DNA from: Alphaproteobacteria bacterium HGW-Alphaproteobacteria-14
GTDB taxonomy: Bacteria; Pseudomonadota; Alphaproteobacteria; Sphingomonadales; Sphingomonadaceae
Assembly: GCA_002842925.1 (NCBI GenBank)
Contig: PHEL01000003.1
Span: forward strand, 1-43,550
Reading direction: 5' to 3'
DNA: 43,550 bases
The notes under the pieces: generated by a model
Database searches by the model: none
What the model saw: only the letters and a program-made list of their open reading frames with translations
Told to the model about the DNA's origin: nothing
Position numbers and translations under genes: made by a program
Shown here: one piece after another, positions 1 through 11,076 of the stretch
How the letters are laid out: each line of letters starts with the position of its first letter
Numbering within the stretch: position 1 is the first letter of the stretch

Positions 1-477
1 CAGGCTCCAGCCGATCAACACCACCTTGCGCCCGTGGCGCGCGTGCAGATCAAGCAGCCGCGCCTCCAACAGTTCAAATCGCTGTTGATCCGGCCCCCAA
101 TTGCGGCCCTGCCCCCAGCGTTTGGCAACGTGGCCTGCCGCCTCAAGCTGCCGCGCGAGATAGCGCATCCGGCCCGGACGCGTGCCGAAACCGGGTAGGA
201 TCATCGCCGTCTGCGGGTTGGCGCTGGGCGCGATTTCCAGTGTGCGCCGGGGGCGGCGCAGCGGTTCAAGCAGGATGTCAGCCTCTGCCAGCATCCGCAC
301 CAGCCGCGGCTTGCCCGCTTCGTGTTCTTCCGGAATGACTTCACGCGCCAGCGCCACGCGCCGTGCAAAGGCGCTGGCCGCATAGGCCTCCCGCGCTTCA
401 GCCCGGACAGCAACGGCGGCTGCCACCCACGGGCCGGGAAGGCGAGGCATTTCAGGAACGAAGCGCAAAGGAGCCAT
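1..477 (-). CDS. Partial alpha/beta-hydrolase-like protein (3' end runs off the window)
   Basis: Own translation of the minus strand from ATG at 477: MAPLRFVPEMPRLPGPWVAAAV...TAMILPGFGTRPGRMRYLARQLEAAGHVAKRWGQGRNWGPDQ...RKVVLIGWSL. Oxyanion-type 'PGFG' and the start of a nucleophile elbow 'GWSL'. Absent from the ORF track because it is open at the edge. Confidence 0.6.
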   Translation of the reverse strand, partial: MAPLRFVPEMPRLPGPWVAAAVAVRAEAREAYAASAFARRVALAREVIPEEHEAGKPRLVRMLAEADILLEPLRRPRRTLEIAPSANPQTAMILPGFGTRPGRMRYLARQLEAAGHVAKRWGQGRNWGPDQQRFELLEARLLDLHARHGRKVVLIGWSL

Positions 478-517
478 AAGCGCGGTAAAGCCACGCGGCG
501 GATGAACCTTCGCTGAA

Positions 518-2836
<2,319 letters not shown>

Positions 2837-2888
2837 GCTGTCGTCATCTTGATTGACGCAACTTCAATTTGATGATACTTCCTTCAGA

Positions 2889-3410
2889 ATGAAGTGGACC
2901 CCCAAACACGCCGAGACGTTGCCATTCAGTCGGACAAACGTCGCCGCCGCCATTGGCATGCCAAAAACGAAGGTTGCAAACTGGATTGATCGCAATCGGC
3001 TCTGGCAGACCCAACGACACAGCTACTATCGTCTCAGCGATATTTTCGACCTTGCCGGTTTTGCCGCGCTGCGTGTCGTCGGAATCGCTGAAAGAGATTG
3101 TGCGCGCTACGTCTACAACTTCGGTTTCTTTAGAGCCTTTCTTCACGGTCAGCAAATCGCTCAATTCTCCTTTCGGGACGGTCAATTAGAATTTGGTTCA
3201 TACAATCAATCCGCTGCAATATCGATCGTCCTCAATATGCGAACGATTGGCCATGAAGTCTTCCAACGGATTGGCGAAGGCGCACTGCGCCAACCATTAG
3301 ACTGGCCTGACGGAACCTTCGAAAGCTTCAAGAAACTTTACATCAAGGCAGTCGAGATTGATCGACTCGATTGTGGGTCAATTAAGGTTTTCGAAGAGTC
3401 AGAGCCATGA
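2889..3410 (+). CDS. Putative MerR-like helix-turn-helix protein, upstream of and overlapping a toxin-antitoxin pair
   Basis: ORF with 'PFSRTNVAAAIGMPKTKVANWIDRNRLW...YYRLSDIFDLAGFAALR', resembling a MerR-type winged HTH. ATG at 2889 preferred over TTG at 2853. Stop overlaps the next gene's ATG (ATGA). Confidence 0.6.
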   Translation: MKWTPKHAETLPFSRTNVAAAIGMPKTKVANWIDRNRLWQTQRHSYYRLSDIFDLAGFAALRVVGIAERDCARYVYNFGFFRAFLHGQQIAQFSFRDGQLEFGSYNQSAAISIVLNMRTIGHEVFQRIGEGALRQPLDWPDGTFESFKKLYIKAVEIDRLDCGSIKVFEESEP

Positions 3411-3688
3411 TCAACTCCTTCGCCGACACCGAAACCGAATGCATCTGGCAGGGCAAACGCAGCCGCAAACTGCCTGCCGACATTCAACAGCGCGCGCTGG
3501 CGAAGCTCAACATGATTGACGCCGCCGAGACCCTCGACGATCTCAAGCTGCCGCACAGCAACCGTCTGCATGATCTGAAAGACGACCGCGCCGGTCAGCA
3601 TTCCATTTCAATTACCATGAAATGGCGTATATGTTTCCGCTGGAACAACGGAAATGCTTACGATGTCGAAATCGTCGACTACCACTGA
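3407..3688 (+). CDS. higB: HigB/RelE-family toxin
   Basis: 93 aa, 'IWQGKRSRKLPADIQQRALAKLNMIDAAETLDDLKLPHSNRLHDLKDDRAGQHSISITMKWRICFRWNNGNAYDVEIVDYH' matches the HigB (plasmid maintenance killer) pattern. Confidence 0.9.
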   Translation: MINSFADTETECIWQGKRSRKLPADIQQRALAKLNMIDAAETLDDLKLPHSNRLHDLKDDRAGQHSISITMKWRICFRWNNGNAYDVEIVDYH

Positions 3689-3983
3689 CACCTCGGATTG
3701 GCTGCACATCCCGCACGCGGGCGAGATGCTGGTTACGGAGTTCATGGAGCCTCTGAAGCTCGATACTCTCGCCTTGGCCAGCGCCATCGCGGTTGAGCCT
3801 GCGCGCCTGCAAGCGATGATCGACGGCAAGGCGCGGGTCGACGGCGAACTCGACCTGCGCCTGTCGCGTTATTTCCGCATGTCAGAGGGTTTTTTCCTGC
3901 GGCTTCAGACCAGCGCAGAACTGCGCACCGCCAAACGCGCTCTCAATGGCGAGTTGGACCGCATCCAACCCCGCGCCGCCTAA
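3663..3983 (+). CDS. higA: HigA-family antitoxin (Xre-type HTH)
   Basis: Overlaps the higB 3' end; 'IPHAGEMLVTEFMEPLKLDTLALASAIAVEPARLQAMIDGKARVDGELDLRLSRYFRMSEGFFLRLQ' is HigA-like. Confidence 0.9.
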   Translation: MSKSSTTTDTSDWLHIPHAGEMLVTEFMEPLKLDTLALASAIAVEPARLQAMIDGKARVDGELDLRLSRYFRMSEGFFLRLQTSAELRTAKRALNGELDRIQPRAA

Positions 3984-4032
3984 CCGCCCCCGCACTTGAA
4001 CCGCGCGGCCAAGCCTGCCACTCATTGCGGCC

Positions 4033-5541
4033 ATGAAACATTCGCTCCCATTGCGCCTTGCTGCGCTCTCGCTCGCCGCAATTGCCTTGCCCGCCGCTGC
4101 GCAGGATGCGCCTGCTGCCAAGCCCGCCGCGTCCACCCCGACACTGGCGCCGCAGGTCAAAACCCGCGATCTTTCGGGCACCTTCGGCGGGCAGCGCGTG
4201 GCCTATCGCGCTACTATTGCCGACACGATCCTCAGCGACGACGATGGCAAACCCGAAGCTGTCATCGTCACCACGTCCTACGTCAAAACCCCCGCTGATC
4301 CGTCGCGCCCTGTGTTCTTCATCTATAATGGCGGGCCGGGGTCGGGATCGGTGTGGTTGCAGATGGGGGCCTTCGGGCCGAAGCGGGTGGCGATCCCGTC
4401 TGACGCGCGCGATGATGGCGCGCCGCCCTATCCGTTGCTTGATAACCCCGACAGCCTGCTCGATGTCGCTGATCTGGTGTTCATCGATCCGCCGGGCACG
4501 GGCTTCAGCTATCTGACGCAGGGCACCGATCCCAAGAAATACTACGGGTTGAAACAGGATGGCCGCGCGGTGGCCGAGGTTATCCGCCTCTGGCTCAATG
4601 ATAATGGCCGCTGGAACAGCCCCAAATATATCGGCGGAGAAAGTTATGGTACCAGCCGCACCGCTATGGTGGTGGACGAGCTGGAAGGCGGCACCTTCAA
4701 CGACGTCGGCCTCAACGGATTGATCCTGATCTCCACCATCCTCGATTTTGCCGGGCGTGAACCGACACCAGGCAACGAAATGGCCTATATCGTCACCCTG
4801 CCCAGCATGGCGACGGCGGCCTGGTTTCACGGCAAGGTGCAGGCGCCATCGGCAGAAGCCATCGCCGAAGAAGCGCGCCGGTTCGCGATCGGGCCGTTCG
4901 CCTCGGCGCTGCTCAAAGGGCAGGATCTGCCCGCAGACGAACGCGCCGCCGTGCGCCGGGAACTGGCGCGGCTTACGGGCCTTTCCGAAACCTATCTGGA
5001 ACAGGCCAACCTGCGCGTCACCGATCAGCGGTTCTACAAGGAACTGCTGCGCGACCGGGGGCAGACCATCGGGCGACTGGATTCGCGCTATACTGGCATG
5101 GATTACGACAGCGCCGGGGAAACGCCCGATAATGATCCCAGCTTTTACGGGATCGACGCCGGCTACACCGCCGCGATCAATGTCTGGGCGCGCGAAAGTC
5201 TCGGCTATCAGACGACCCGCGAATACCAGTCGATCGGTCGCGAACCGGGGCAGAACTGGGACTGGAGCCTGGGCGGACGGGGGCGCAGTGCATACCTCAA
5301 CGTTGCGCCGCTGATCGGGCAGGCGATGCGGCAGAACAGCGGACTGCGATTGTTCAATGCGCAAGGATACTACGATTTCGCCACGCCGTTCTTTGGCGCG
5401 GAATATTCGCTGAAACGCACCGGCATTCCGCAGGATCGGATCACCTGGGCCTATTATGATGCGGGTCACATGATGTATATTCGCGATGAAGACCGCGCGA
5501 AGCTGTCCGCCGATATCCGCGCCTTTATCCGGGCGCGGTGA
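4033..5541 (+). CDS. Secreted serine carboxypeptidase, peptidase S10 family
   Basis: Signal peptide 'MKHSLPLRLAALSLAAIALPAAAQ'; 'FFIYNGGPGSGSVWLQMGAFGP', 'GGESYGTSRT' nucleophile motif, 'DAGHMMYI' C-terminal His. Confidence 0.9.
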   Translation: MKHSLPLRLAALSLAAIALPAAAQDAPAAKPAASTPTLAPQVKTRDLSGTFGGQRVAYRATIADTILSDDDGKPEAVIVTTSYVKTPADPSRPVFFIYNGGPGSGSVWLQMGAFGPKRVAIPSDARDDGAPPYPLLDNPDSLLDVADLVFIDPPGTGFSYLTQGTDPKKYYGLKQDGRAVAEVIRLWLNDNGRWNSPKYIGGESYGTSRTAMVVDELEGGTFNDVGLNGLILISTILDFAGREPTPGNEMAYIVTLPSMATAAWFHGKVQAPSAEAIAEEARRFAIGPFASALLKGQDLPADERAAVRRELARLTGLSETYLEQANLRVTDQRFYKELLRDRGQTIGRLDSRYTGMDYDSAGETPDNDPSFYGIDAGYTAAINVWARESLGYQTTREYQSIGREPGQNWDWSLGGRGRSAYLNVAPLIGQAMRQNSGLRLFNAQGYYDFATPFFGAEYSLKRTGIPQDRITWAYYDAGHMMYIRDEDRAKLSADIRAFIRAR

Positions 5542-6107
5542 TGGGGGTGCGCAAACCCGCCTTGGCCGCTGCGCTGATAGCTGCACTGGCACTGCCCGCG
5601 TGCAAGCCGCCGCCGACCGATGCGGCGGTGGCGCGCGCGGCGATCATGCCGGATGCTGGTGGGCCATCCACCCCGCTGCCTTCCCCCGATACCACCGATG
5701 CGGTTTGGGCGCAGAGCAGTGACCCCATGCGGCTGGTTTACGGCGTGCCGGGGGAGCCGGTGCTGCTGGCGCTGGAATGCATCGGGGCCGAAACGCCCGC
5801 TGCCAAGCTGCGGATCACCCGCCATGCTCCGGCTGATAGCGGTGCGGGGGCGCTGCTGGCGCTGATCGGCAATGGCCGGATCGGGCGCTTCCCGGTCGAT
5901 GCGACACCGCGCGGGGACAGGCTGATTTGGCAGGGCGATGTTCCCGCAAGCGCGCCCGGCTGGGATGCCTTCAAGGGGCCGCGTGAAGCCACCGCCACCG
6001 TTCCCGGCGCGGGGCTGGTGCGGCTTAATCCAAGCCTGCTGCCGCTGGCGCTGGTAAAGGCGTGCCGGGGGATTGATCGGCCAGATCAATCAGCAGATCC
6101 TGCGTGA
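5541..6107 (+). CDS. Hypothetical lipoprotein
   Basis: 'MGVRKPALAAALIAALALPACKPPP': lipobox-like LPAC. Overlaps the S10 stop (GTGATG) and overlaps the convergent dsbD 3' end. Confidence 0.6.
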   Translation: MGVRKPALAAALIAALALPACKPPPTDAAVARAAIMPDAGGPSTPLPSPDTTDAVWAQSSDPMRLVYGVPGEPVLLALECIGAETPAAKLRITRHAPADSGAGALLALIGNGRIGRFPVDATPRGDRLIWQGDVPASAPGWDAFKGPREATATVPGAGLVRLNPSLLPLALVKACRGIDRPDQSADPA

Positions 6108-8148
6108 ATACCTGCGGCAATTGCTGCGGCGCTGAAGCTCCCGGCGCATACCACAGGTAAAGCGGGACGCCTGCCACGCCCTGCTGCGTCAGGAACGCGG
6201 TGATCGCTTCGTCGCGCACTGTCCAATCGCCCACCATCGTCACCACGCCCGCCGCTGCAAAGGCATCGCGCACCGCTTCGCGTTCGATCGCGACGCTTTC
6301 ATTGACCTTGCAGGTCACGCACCAATCGGCGGTGAACCACACGAATACCGGCTTGCCCGATGCGCGCGCCTGTGCCAGCGCCGCGCGGCTGAAAGGGGCG
6401 GGATTGTGGATGCTTTCCGCAACCTCCTTGCCCTTGGCCGCGTAGGTCGATGGCAGGGCAATCGCGGCCACCACAAGAAACGGCGCGGCGATCAGGCCGA
6501 ATGCAGGCCAAGCCATCTTGCCGCTACGCTGGAGCCGCCCGACCACCGACAGCGCGATCATCACGCCCAGCACCAGCAGCAGCGCGATCAGCGCAAACGG
6601 CCGCCCGCCGACCTGCGCGGTCAGCCACACCAGCGCCAGCGCGGTCAGCCCCATCGGGATCGCCATGATCCGCCGGAACCGCTCCATCCACGGCCCCGGC
6701 CTCGGCAGCATCCGCCGCAGCGCCGGAATGAAGCCGAGCAACAGGAACGGCAGCGCCAGCCCCAGCCCCAGCAATGCAAACAGCAGCAGCGCCTGGCCCA
6801 CCGGTAACAACAGCGCCGCGCCCAAAGCGGCCGCCATGAACGGGCCGGTGCAGGGCGTGGCGACAAAAGCGGCGAGCAACCCGGTGGCAAACGCGCCCGA
6901 TGGCTCACCGCCGCCGGTAACAGGCAATGCGGGCAGTTCGAACACCCCGGCGAAGTTCGCCGTGATCACCGCCGCCAGCACCAACAGCGCGACCACCACG
7001 CCCGGTTCCTGCAATTGGAACGCCCAGCCAACCTGCTCGCCCGCCGCGCGCAAGGCCAGCATCACGCCGCCCAAGGCAAGGCTGGCAAGCACCACGCCTG
7101 CGGTATAGGCCAGCCCTTCGGCGCGCGCGTGCGCCTCACTGCCACCTGCACGCACGAGGCTCAGCGCCTTGAGGCTCAGGATCGGGAACACGCAAGGCAT
7201 GATGTTGAGGAGCAGGCCGCCCGCCAGCGCGCCCAGCACCAGCGTCCACAACGGCGGGATCAGCGCGCCTTGCGGCCCGGCGACCAGATCGCCGCCGCTC
7301 GGCACGTCGCCGGGGATCGCGCCAAACTCCACCCCCGCACCCGCGTCAAACGCCAGAATGCCGCCGACCGCGCTCGGCGTATCGGGGCGGTAATCGGCCA
7401 GCGGAATCTCCACCGTCAGCATATCGCCCGCGCGGCGGAAGGTCTGCGAGGCGGCGTAATCGACCAGATTGGCGTTGCTGATGAACACGTGCGGATCATT
7501 GAGCGCTACGCTCGCGGGCAAGGGGATTGCCAGCCGCAAGGCGCTGCGCGTGATCGCGAAATCCACTCCGGCGGCCAGCGGCGGCGTCACCTGCGTCCGC
7601 CACCGCGCGAAATCACCGCCAAGGCGCGTATCAAGCAGTGCGTCCTGCGGCACGCAGATCTTGTCGGTGCAGGCGAGGTATTCGACATGACCAGTAATTG
7701 GGCCGGTGATGCGCGGCAGGGCGCCGACATCCGCGCCCGGCGGCACAATCACCGGCACCAGCACGGCATAAGTGCCTTCATATATGTGGTTCATCAGCCC
7801 GCTGATCGTCAGCCGCAGCGGCACCGGATAGCGCGCCTCTCCCACCTGCCAGCCGGCGGGCAGATCAAGCGTCAGCTTCATCCCCTGCCCCGCATCACCG
7901 GGGTTTGACCAATATCCGTGCCATTCGTGCGCTCTGGGCGTGAAGCGCAGCGCCAGCATCCATTCCTTGCCCGCTACAGGCGCACCATCGGCAAACAGCG
8001 TCACCGCGATATTCTGATCGCCATAGAGCGCCCGGCGCTCCGGTTGCTGCGCATGGGCCACCCCCGCCAGCATCACACTTGCGATCAGCGCAAGCGCCCA
8101 TGCAGCGAATTGACGAACGGAAAGCAGGAAGGTTCTTGCGCGGGACAC
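6025..8148 (-). CDS. dsbD: Thiol:disulfide interchange protein DsbD family (protein-disulfide reductase)
   Basis: N-terminal signal 'VSRARTFLLSVRQFAAWALALIASVMLAGVAHAQ' (GTG at 8148), DsbD-like periplasmic domain, multi-TM core, C-terminal thioredoxin 'VFVWFTADWCVTCKVNE'. The track ORF extends to 8448 but the signal peptide places the start near 8148. Confidence 0.9.
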   Translation of the reverse strand: MSRARTFLLSVRQFAAWALALIASVMLAGVAHAQQPERRALYGDQNIAVTLFADGAPVAGKEWMLALRFTPRAHEWHGYWSNPGDAGQGMKLTLDLPAGWQVGEARYPVPLRLTISGLMNHIYEGTYAVLVPVIVPPGADVGALPRITGPITGHVEYLACTDKICVPQDALLDTRLGGDFARWRTQVTPPLAAGVDFAITRSALRLAIPLPASVALNDPHVFISNANLVDYAASQTFRRAGDMLTVEIPLADYRPDTPSAVGGILAFDAGAGVEFGAIPGDVPSGGDLVAGPQGALIPPLWTLVLGALAGGLLLNIMPCVFPILSLKALSLVRAGGSEAHARAEGLAYTAGVVLASLALGGVMLALRAAGEQVGWAFQLQEPGVVVALLVLAAVITANFAGVFELPALPVTGGGEPSGAFATGLLAAFVATPCTGPFMAAALGAALLLPVGQALLLFALLGLGLALPFLLLGFIPALRRMLPRPGPWMERFRRIMAIPMGLTALALVWLTAQVGGRPFALIALLLVLGVMIALSVVGRLQRSGKMAWPAFGLIAAPFLVVAAIALPSTYAAKGKEVAESIHNPAPFSRAALAQARASGKPVFVWFTADWCVTCKVNESVAIEREAVRDAFAAAGVVTMVGDWTVRDEAITAFLTQQGVAGVPLYLWYAPGASAPQQLPQVFTQDLLIDLADQSPGTPLPAPAAAGLD

Positions 8149-8197
8149 AGCCAACCCTCTAGGCTGCGCGCGCAATCTTCGCAATCGGAGCGAACCT

Positions 8198-9424
8198 GTG
8201 ACCAAGCCTGAAAATGAAACCCGCGACCTCGTGATCCTTGGGGGAGGCTTGGGCGGGATGACGATGGCGCTCGCCGCCGCGACAAAGGGCTTGTCGAGCC
8301 ACGTGATCGACCGCGCCGACCCGGCGGAACTGACCGCCGAAGGGTTTGACGACCGCGCCACCGCGATTTCCACCGCCAGTTGGCATCTGTTCGAAAATAT
8401 CGGGATCGCCGATGGCCTTGACCAATTCGCCTGCGACATCGCCAGCATTGCAGTGACCGATCAGAACAAGCCCGGCAGGCTGGATTTCGAACCCGGCCCC
8501 GACGGTGGCACGTTGGGGCGGATGCTGCCCAACCGGCGGCTGAGGCTCGCGCTGTTCGAAGCCGCCGCGAAGGAACCGCTGATCCACTGGACCGCCAAGG
8601 CCAACGTCACTCAACGCCAGCGCGGCGAATATGGCGTCGCCGCCGTGCTGGCTGACGGCACCGGATTGAAGGGCCGGTTGATGATCGCTGCCGAGGGCCG
8701 CCAATCGCCGACGCGCGATTCTGCGGGCATCACCATCGCCAAGTGGGATTACAACCATCGCGCGATCATCGCCGGGCTGACCCATGAACAGCCGCATGAC
8801 AATGTCGCGTGGGAAATCTTCTACCCCGCCGGGCCGTTTGCGCTGTTGCCGATGAATGATGACGCCGACGGCACCCACCGATCATCGCTGGTGTGGACCG
8901 TATCCGAGGCCGATGGCGCGGGCGTGATGAAGCTGGGCGACCGGGCGTTTCTGGCCGAGGTGGAAAAACGGATGGGAGGAGTGCTGGGCAAGGTGCTCAG
9001 CGTCGGAGCGCGATCATCCTACCCGCTCGGCTTCCACCACACGGCCAAGATCACGGCACAGCGGCTCGCGCTGATTGGCGATGCGGCGCATGGCATTCAC
9101 CCGATTGCCGGGCAGGGATTGAACCTTGGCCTGAGAGACGTGGGCGCGCTGGCCGAAGTGCTGGGCGAAGGCGCGCGGCTCGGCCTTGATCCGGGCGATC
9201 CCGAATTGCTCAAACGGTATGAAAACTGGCGCGGGCTTGATAGCTTCATGGTGGCGCTGGCAACCGATGGGCTGACGCGGCTGTTCGGAGTGCCGGGCAA
9301 GACCGCATCGGCGGTGCGGCGGCTGGGCATGGCAGCGGTGCAGCGCAGCCCGATGCTCAAAGGCTTTTTCATGGACGAAGCGCGGGGTGTTTCCGGGAAT
9401 TTGCCAAAAATGTTGAGGGGTTAA
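8198..9424 (+). CDS. UbiH/UbiF/COQ6-family FAD-dependent monooxygenase
   Basis: 'LVILGGGLGGMTMALAAATKG' FAD-binding, 'DDRATAIS', 'LALIGDAAHGIHPIAGQGLNLGLRDVGALAEVL'. Confidence 0.92.
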   Translation: MTKPENETRDLVILGGGLGGMTMALAAATKGLSSHVIDRADPAELTAEGFDDRATAISTASWHLFENIGIADGLDQFACDIASIAVTDQNKPGRLDFEPGPDGGTLGRMLPNRRLRLALFEAAAKEPLIHWTAKANVTQRQRGEYGVAAVLADGTGLKGRLMIAAEGRQSPTRDSAGITIAKWDYNHRAIIAGLTHEQPHDNVAWEIFYPAGPFALLPMNDDADGTHRSSLVWTVSEADGAGVMKLGDRAFLAEVEKRMGGVLGKVLSVGARSSYPLGFHHTAKITAQRLALIGDAAHGIHPIAGQGLNLGLRDVGALAEVLGEGARLGLDPGDPELLKRYENWRGLDSFMVALATDGLTRLFGVPGKTASAVRRLGMAAVQRSPMLKGFFMDEARGVSGNLPKMLRG

Positions 9425-9436
9425 TAGGCCCTGCCC

Positions 9437-10369
9437 CTAGGGCATAACAAACGGGCTATTCAACTGCCGCACCGGATTGCCCGCCCCATCGCGCAGGCCG
9501 CGCTGATCGAGCACGGCGGCGGTTTCGATCACTTCCAGCGCTTCCATCGCCTTGCGAAAGCGTTCGGCATCGGCAATCCATGTCTCGGCCTTGTCCGCGC
9601 CGGGCATGCCCTTCACTTCATCGATCGCGTTCTGATAACGGCCCTGCTCCAGCGCCCAGCGCGCACGTTCCAGCCGCCTTTTCGGCTCTGGTGAAGGGGT
9701 GCTTTCGCGCCGGAACACGAATAACTGACTCAATTCGCGCTGGAACGAGGCCCAGGATGGCCCATCGTTGCTTTCACGCAGCTGCGGCCCCAACCCTTCA
9801 AGCCGCGCAACCAGCCCATCAAGCCGGATCGGATTACGCGAAAATTCGATGATGGTGGCCACCGCATTGGGCCATTGATCGCCAAAGCGCAGCCGCAGCT
9901 GATCGGCAAGGTATCCCAGTTCCGCTCCGCGTTCGACCGCGCGGCGGGTGGCAAAGGCGATCAGCAGGCTTTCGGCGCGCGCGGCGTTGCCTGCGGCGGC
10001 TTGCGCCTGCAGATCAAGTTGGGTCAGGCGCTGTTCGGCAGCGGCGAGGCGTTGATCCAGCCCGCCTTGCTGTTCGGCCACGCGCTCCACCGCCTGTTCG
10101 GCCTTGGTTGCATCCTCCAGCGCGGCAAGCCTGCCCGGTAACTCAGCGCTTGGGCCAGAACTTGGGCCAGTTGTGGGTGCCGGATCTGCGGCAATCTGGG
10201 TCGCCGCGTCAGGCGCATCGGCGCGTTCCGGCTGGAAATGGCGCCACATGACCCACCCGACCAGTGCTCCACCCAGAATGAACGCGAACAACGCGGCAAG
10301 CATGATGCCGCGCCCGGACGAAGGCTTCCGGTGGTTTCCATATTGTGATGCGACAGGTTGTGATGCCAT
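9437..10369 (-). CDS. Mitofilin/Mic60-like inner-membrane protein next to hemD
   Basis: N-terminal TM 'IMLAALFAFILGGALVGWVMW', coiled-coil middle, C-terminal helical domain 'ERARWALEQGRYQNAIDEVKGMPGADKAETWIADAERFRKAMEALEVIE'; position beside hemD/hemC as in alphaproteobacterial Mic60 genes. Confidence 0.7.
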   Translation of the reverse strand: MASQPVASQYGNHRKPSSGRGIMLAALFAFILGGALVGWVMWRHFQPERADAPDAATQIAADPAPTTGPSSGPSAELPGRLAALEDATKAEQAVERVAEQQGGLDQRLAAAEQRLTQLDLQAQAAAGNAARAESLLIAFATRRAVERGAELGYLADQLRLRFGDQWPNAVATIIEFSRNPIRLDGLVARLEGLGPQLRESNDGPSWASFQRELSQLFVFRRESTPSPEPKRRLERARWALEQGRYQNAIDEVKGMPGADKAETWIADAERFRKAMEALEVIETAAVLDQRGLRDGAGNPVRQLNSPFVMP

Positions 10370-10402
10370 TATGATCCGCTTCTTGCGACCCTGCTTGCCC
10401 GC

Positions 10403-11074
10403 CTATTTGCACAGTTCGTGCGACATTGCCAACAAGGCGGCCTCATCAGGGCGGGCGGCGGTGTGGACAGCGGCCCAGCCCTCCCCTGCTGCCGCCGCAA
10501 TCCGGGGGCCGAGCGCGGCGAGACTTATGCCGGAACGGTCAAGGGCCAACCGGTCGCATTCCGCAGCGAAATGGCGCGCCGTGGCGGCCGAATGGAGCAG
10601 CACCAGCGCTTTGCCGCCTGCCAGCAAGCGCGCAGCGGGATCAAGCGGCAGGGGAATGACGCGATAGGCGATCACTTCGGTAAAGGACACGCCATCGGGC
10701 GCGGTGAGAGGAATATGCTCCTCCCCCGCGATCCGCAGCAGGTGGGCGGGCGCGGAAATCACATTCAGTACGCCTTGCAACCCGCCGCTGCCGGCCATCG
10801 CGACGCGCAAGCCCGCAGCGCGCGCAGTATCGGCCGTCGCCTCGCCCACCGCATAGACGGGCTTGTCCGCCAGCAGCGCAAGGTTCGACCCACCATGCAG
10901 GAAGGCGTTGGCGCTGCCGATCAGCAGGCCATCGAAAGCGGCGGGATCGGGACAGTCCCAGTCAACCGCGCGGATTTCCGACAAGGCATGGCCGGTGATG
11001 GCAAGGCCGATGGCGCGGGCCTTCTCCAGCGTCGCGGACAGCCCCGGTTCGGGGCGCAGCGCGAGGCAGTGCAT
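10403..11074 (-). CDS. hemD: Uroporphyrinogen-III synthase
   Basis: 'LALRPEPGLSATLEKARAIGLAITGHALSEIRAVDWD...FDGLLIGSANAFLHGG...PVYAVGEATADTARAAGL'; follows hemC. Confidence 0.88.
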   Translation of the reverse strand: MHCLALRPEPGLSATLEKARAIGLAITGHALSEIRAVDWDCPDPAAFDGLLIGSANAFLHGGSNLALLADKPVYAVGEATADTARAAGLRVAMAGSGGLQGVLNVISAPAHLLRIAGEEHIPLTAPDGVSFTEVIAYRVIPLPLDPAARLLAGGKALVLLHSAATARHFAAECDRLALDRSGISLAALGPRIAAAAGEGWAAVHTAARPDEAALLAMSHELCK

Positions 11075-11076
11075 GC

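Noticed and set aside
3943-5592. 549-aa minus-strand ORF
   Set aside because: Antisense to the well-supported S10 peptidase; His/Arg/Gly-rich composition typical of high-GC antisense frames.
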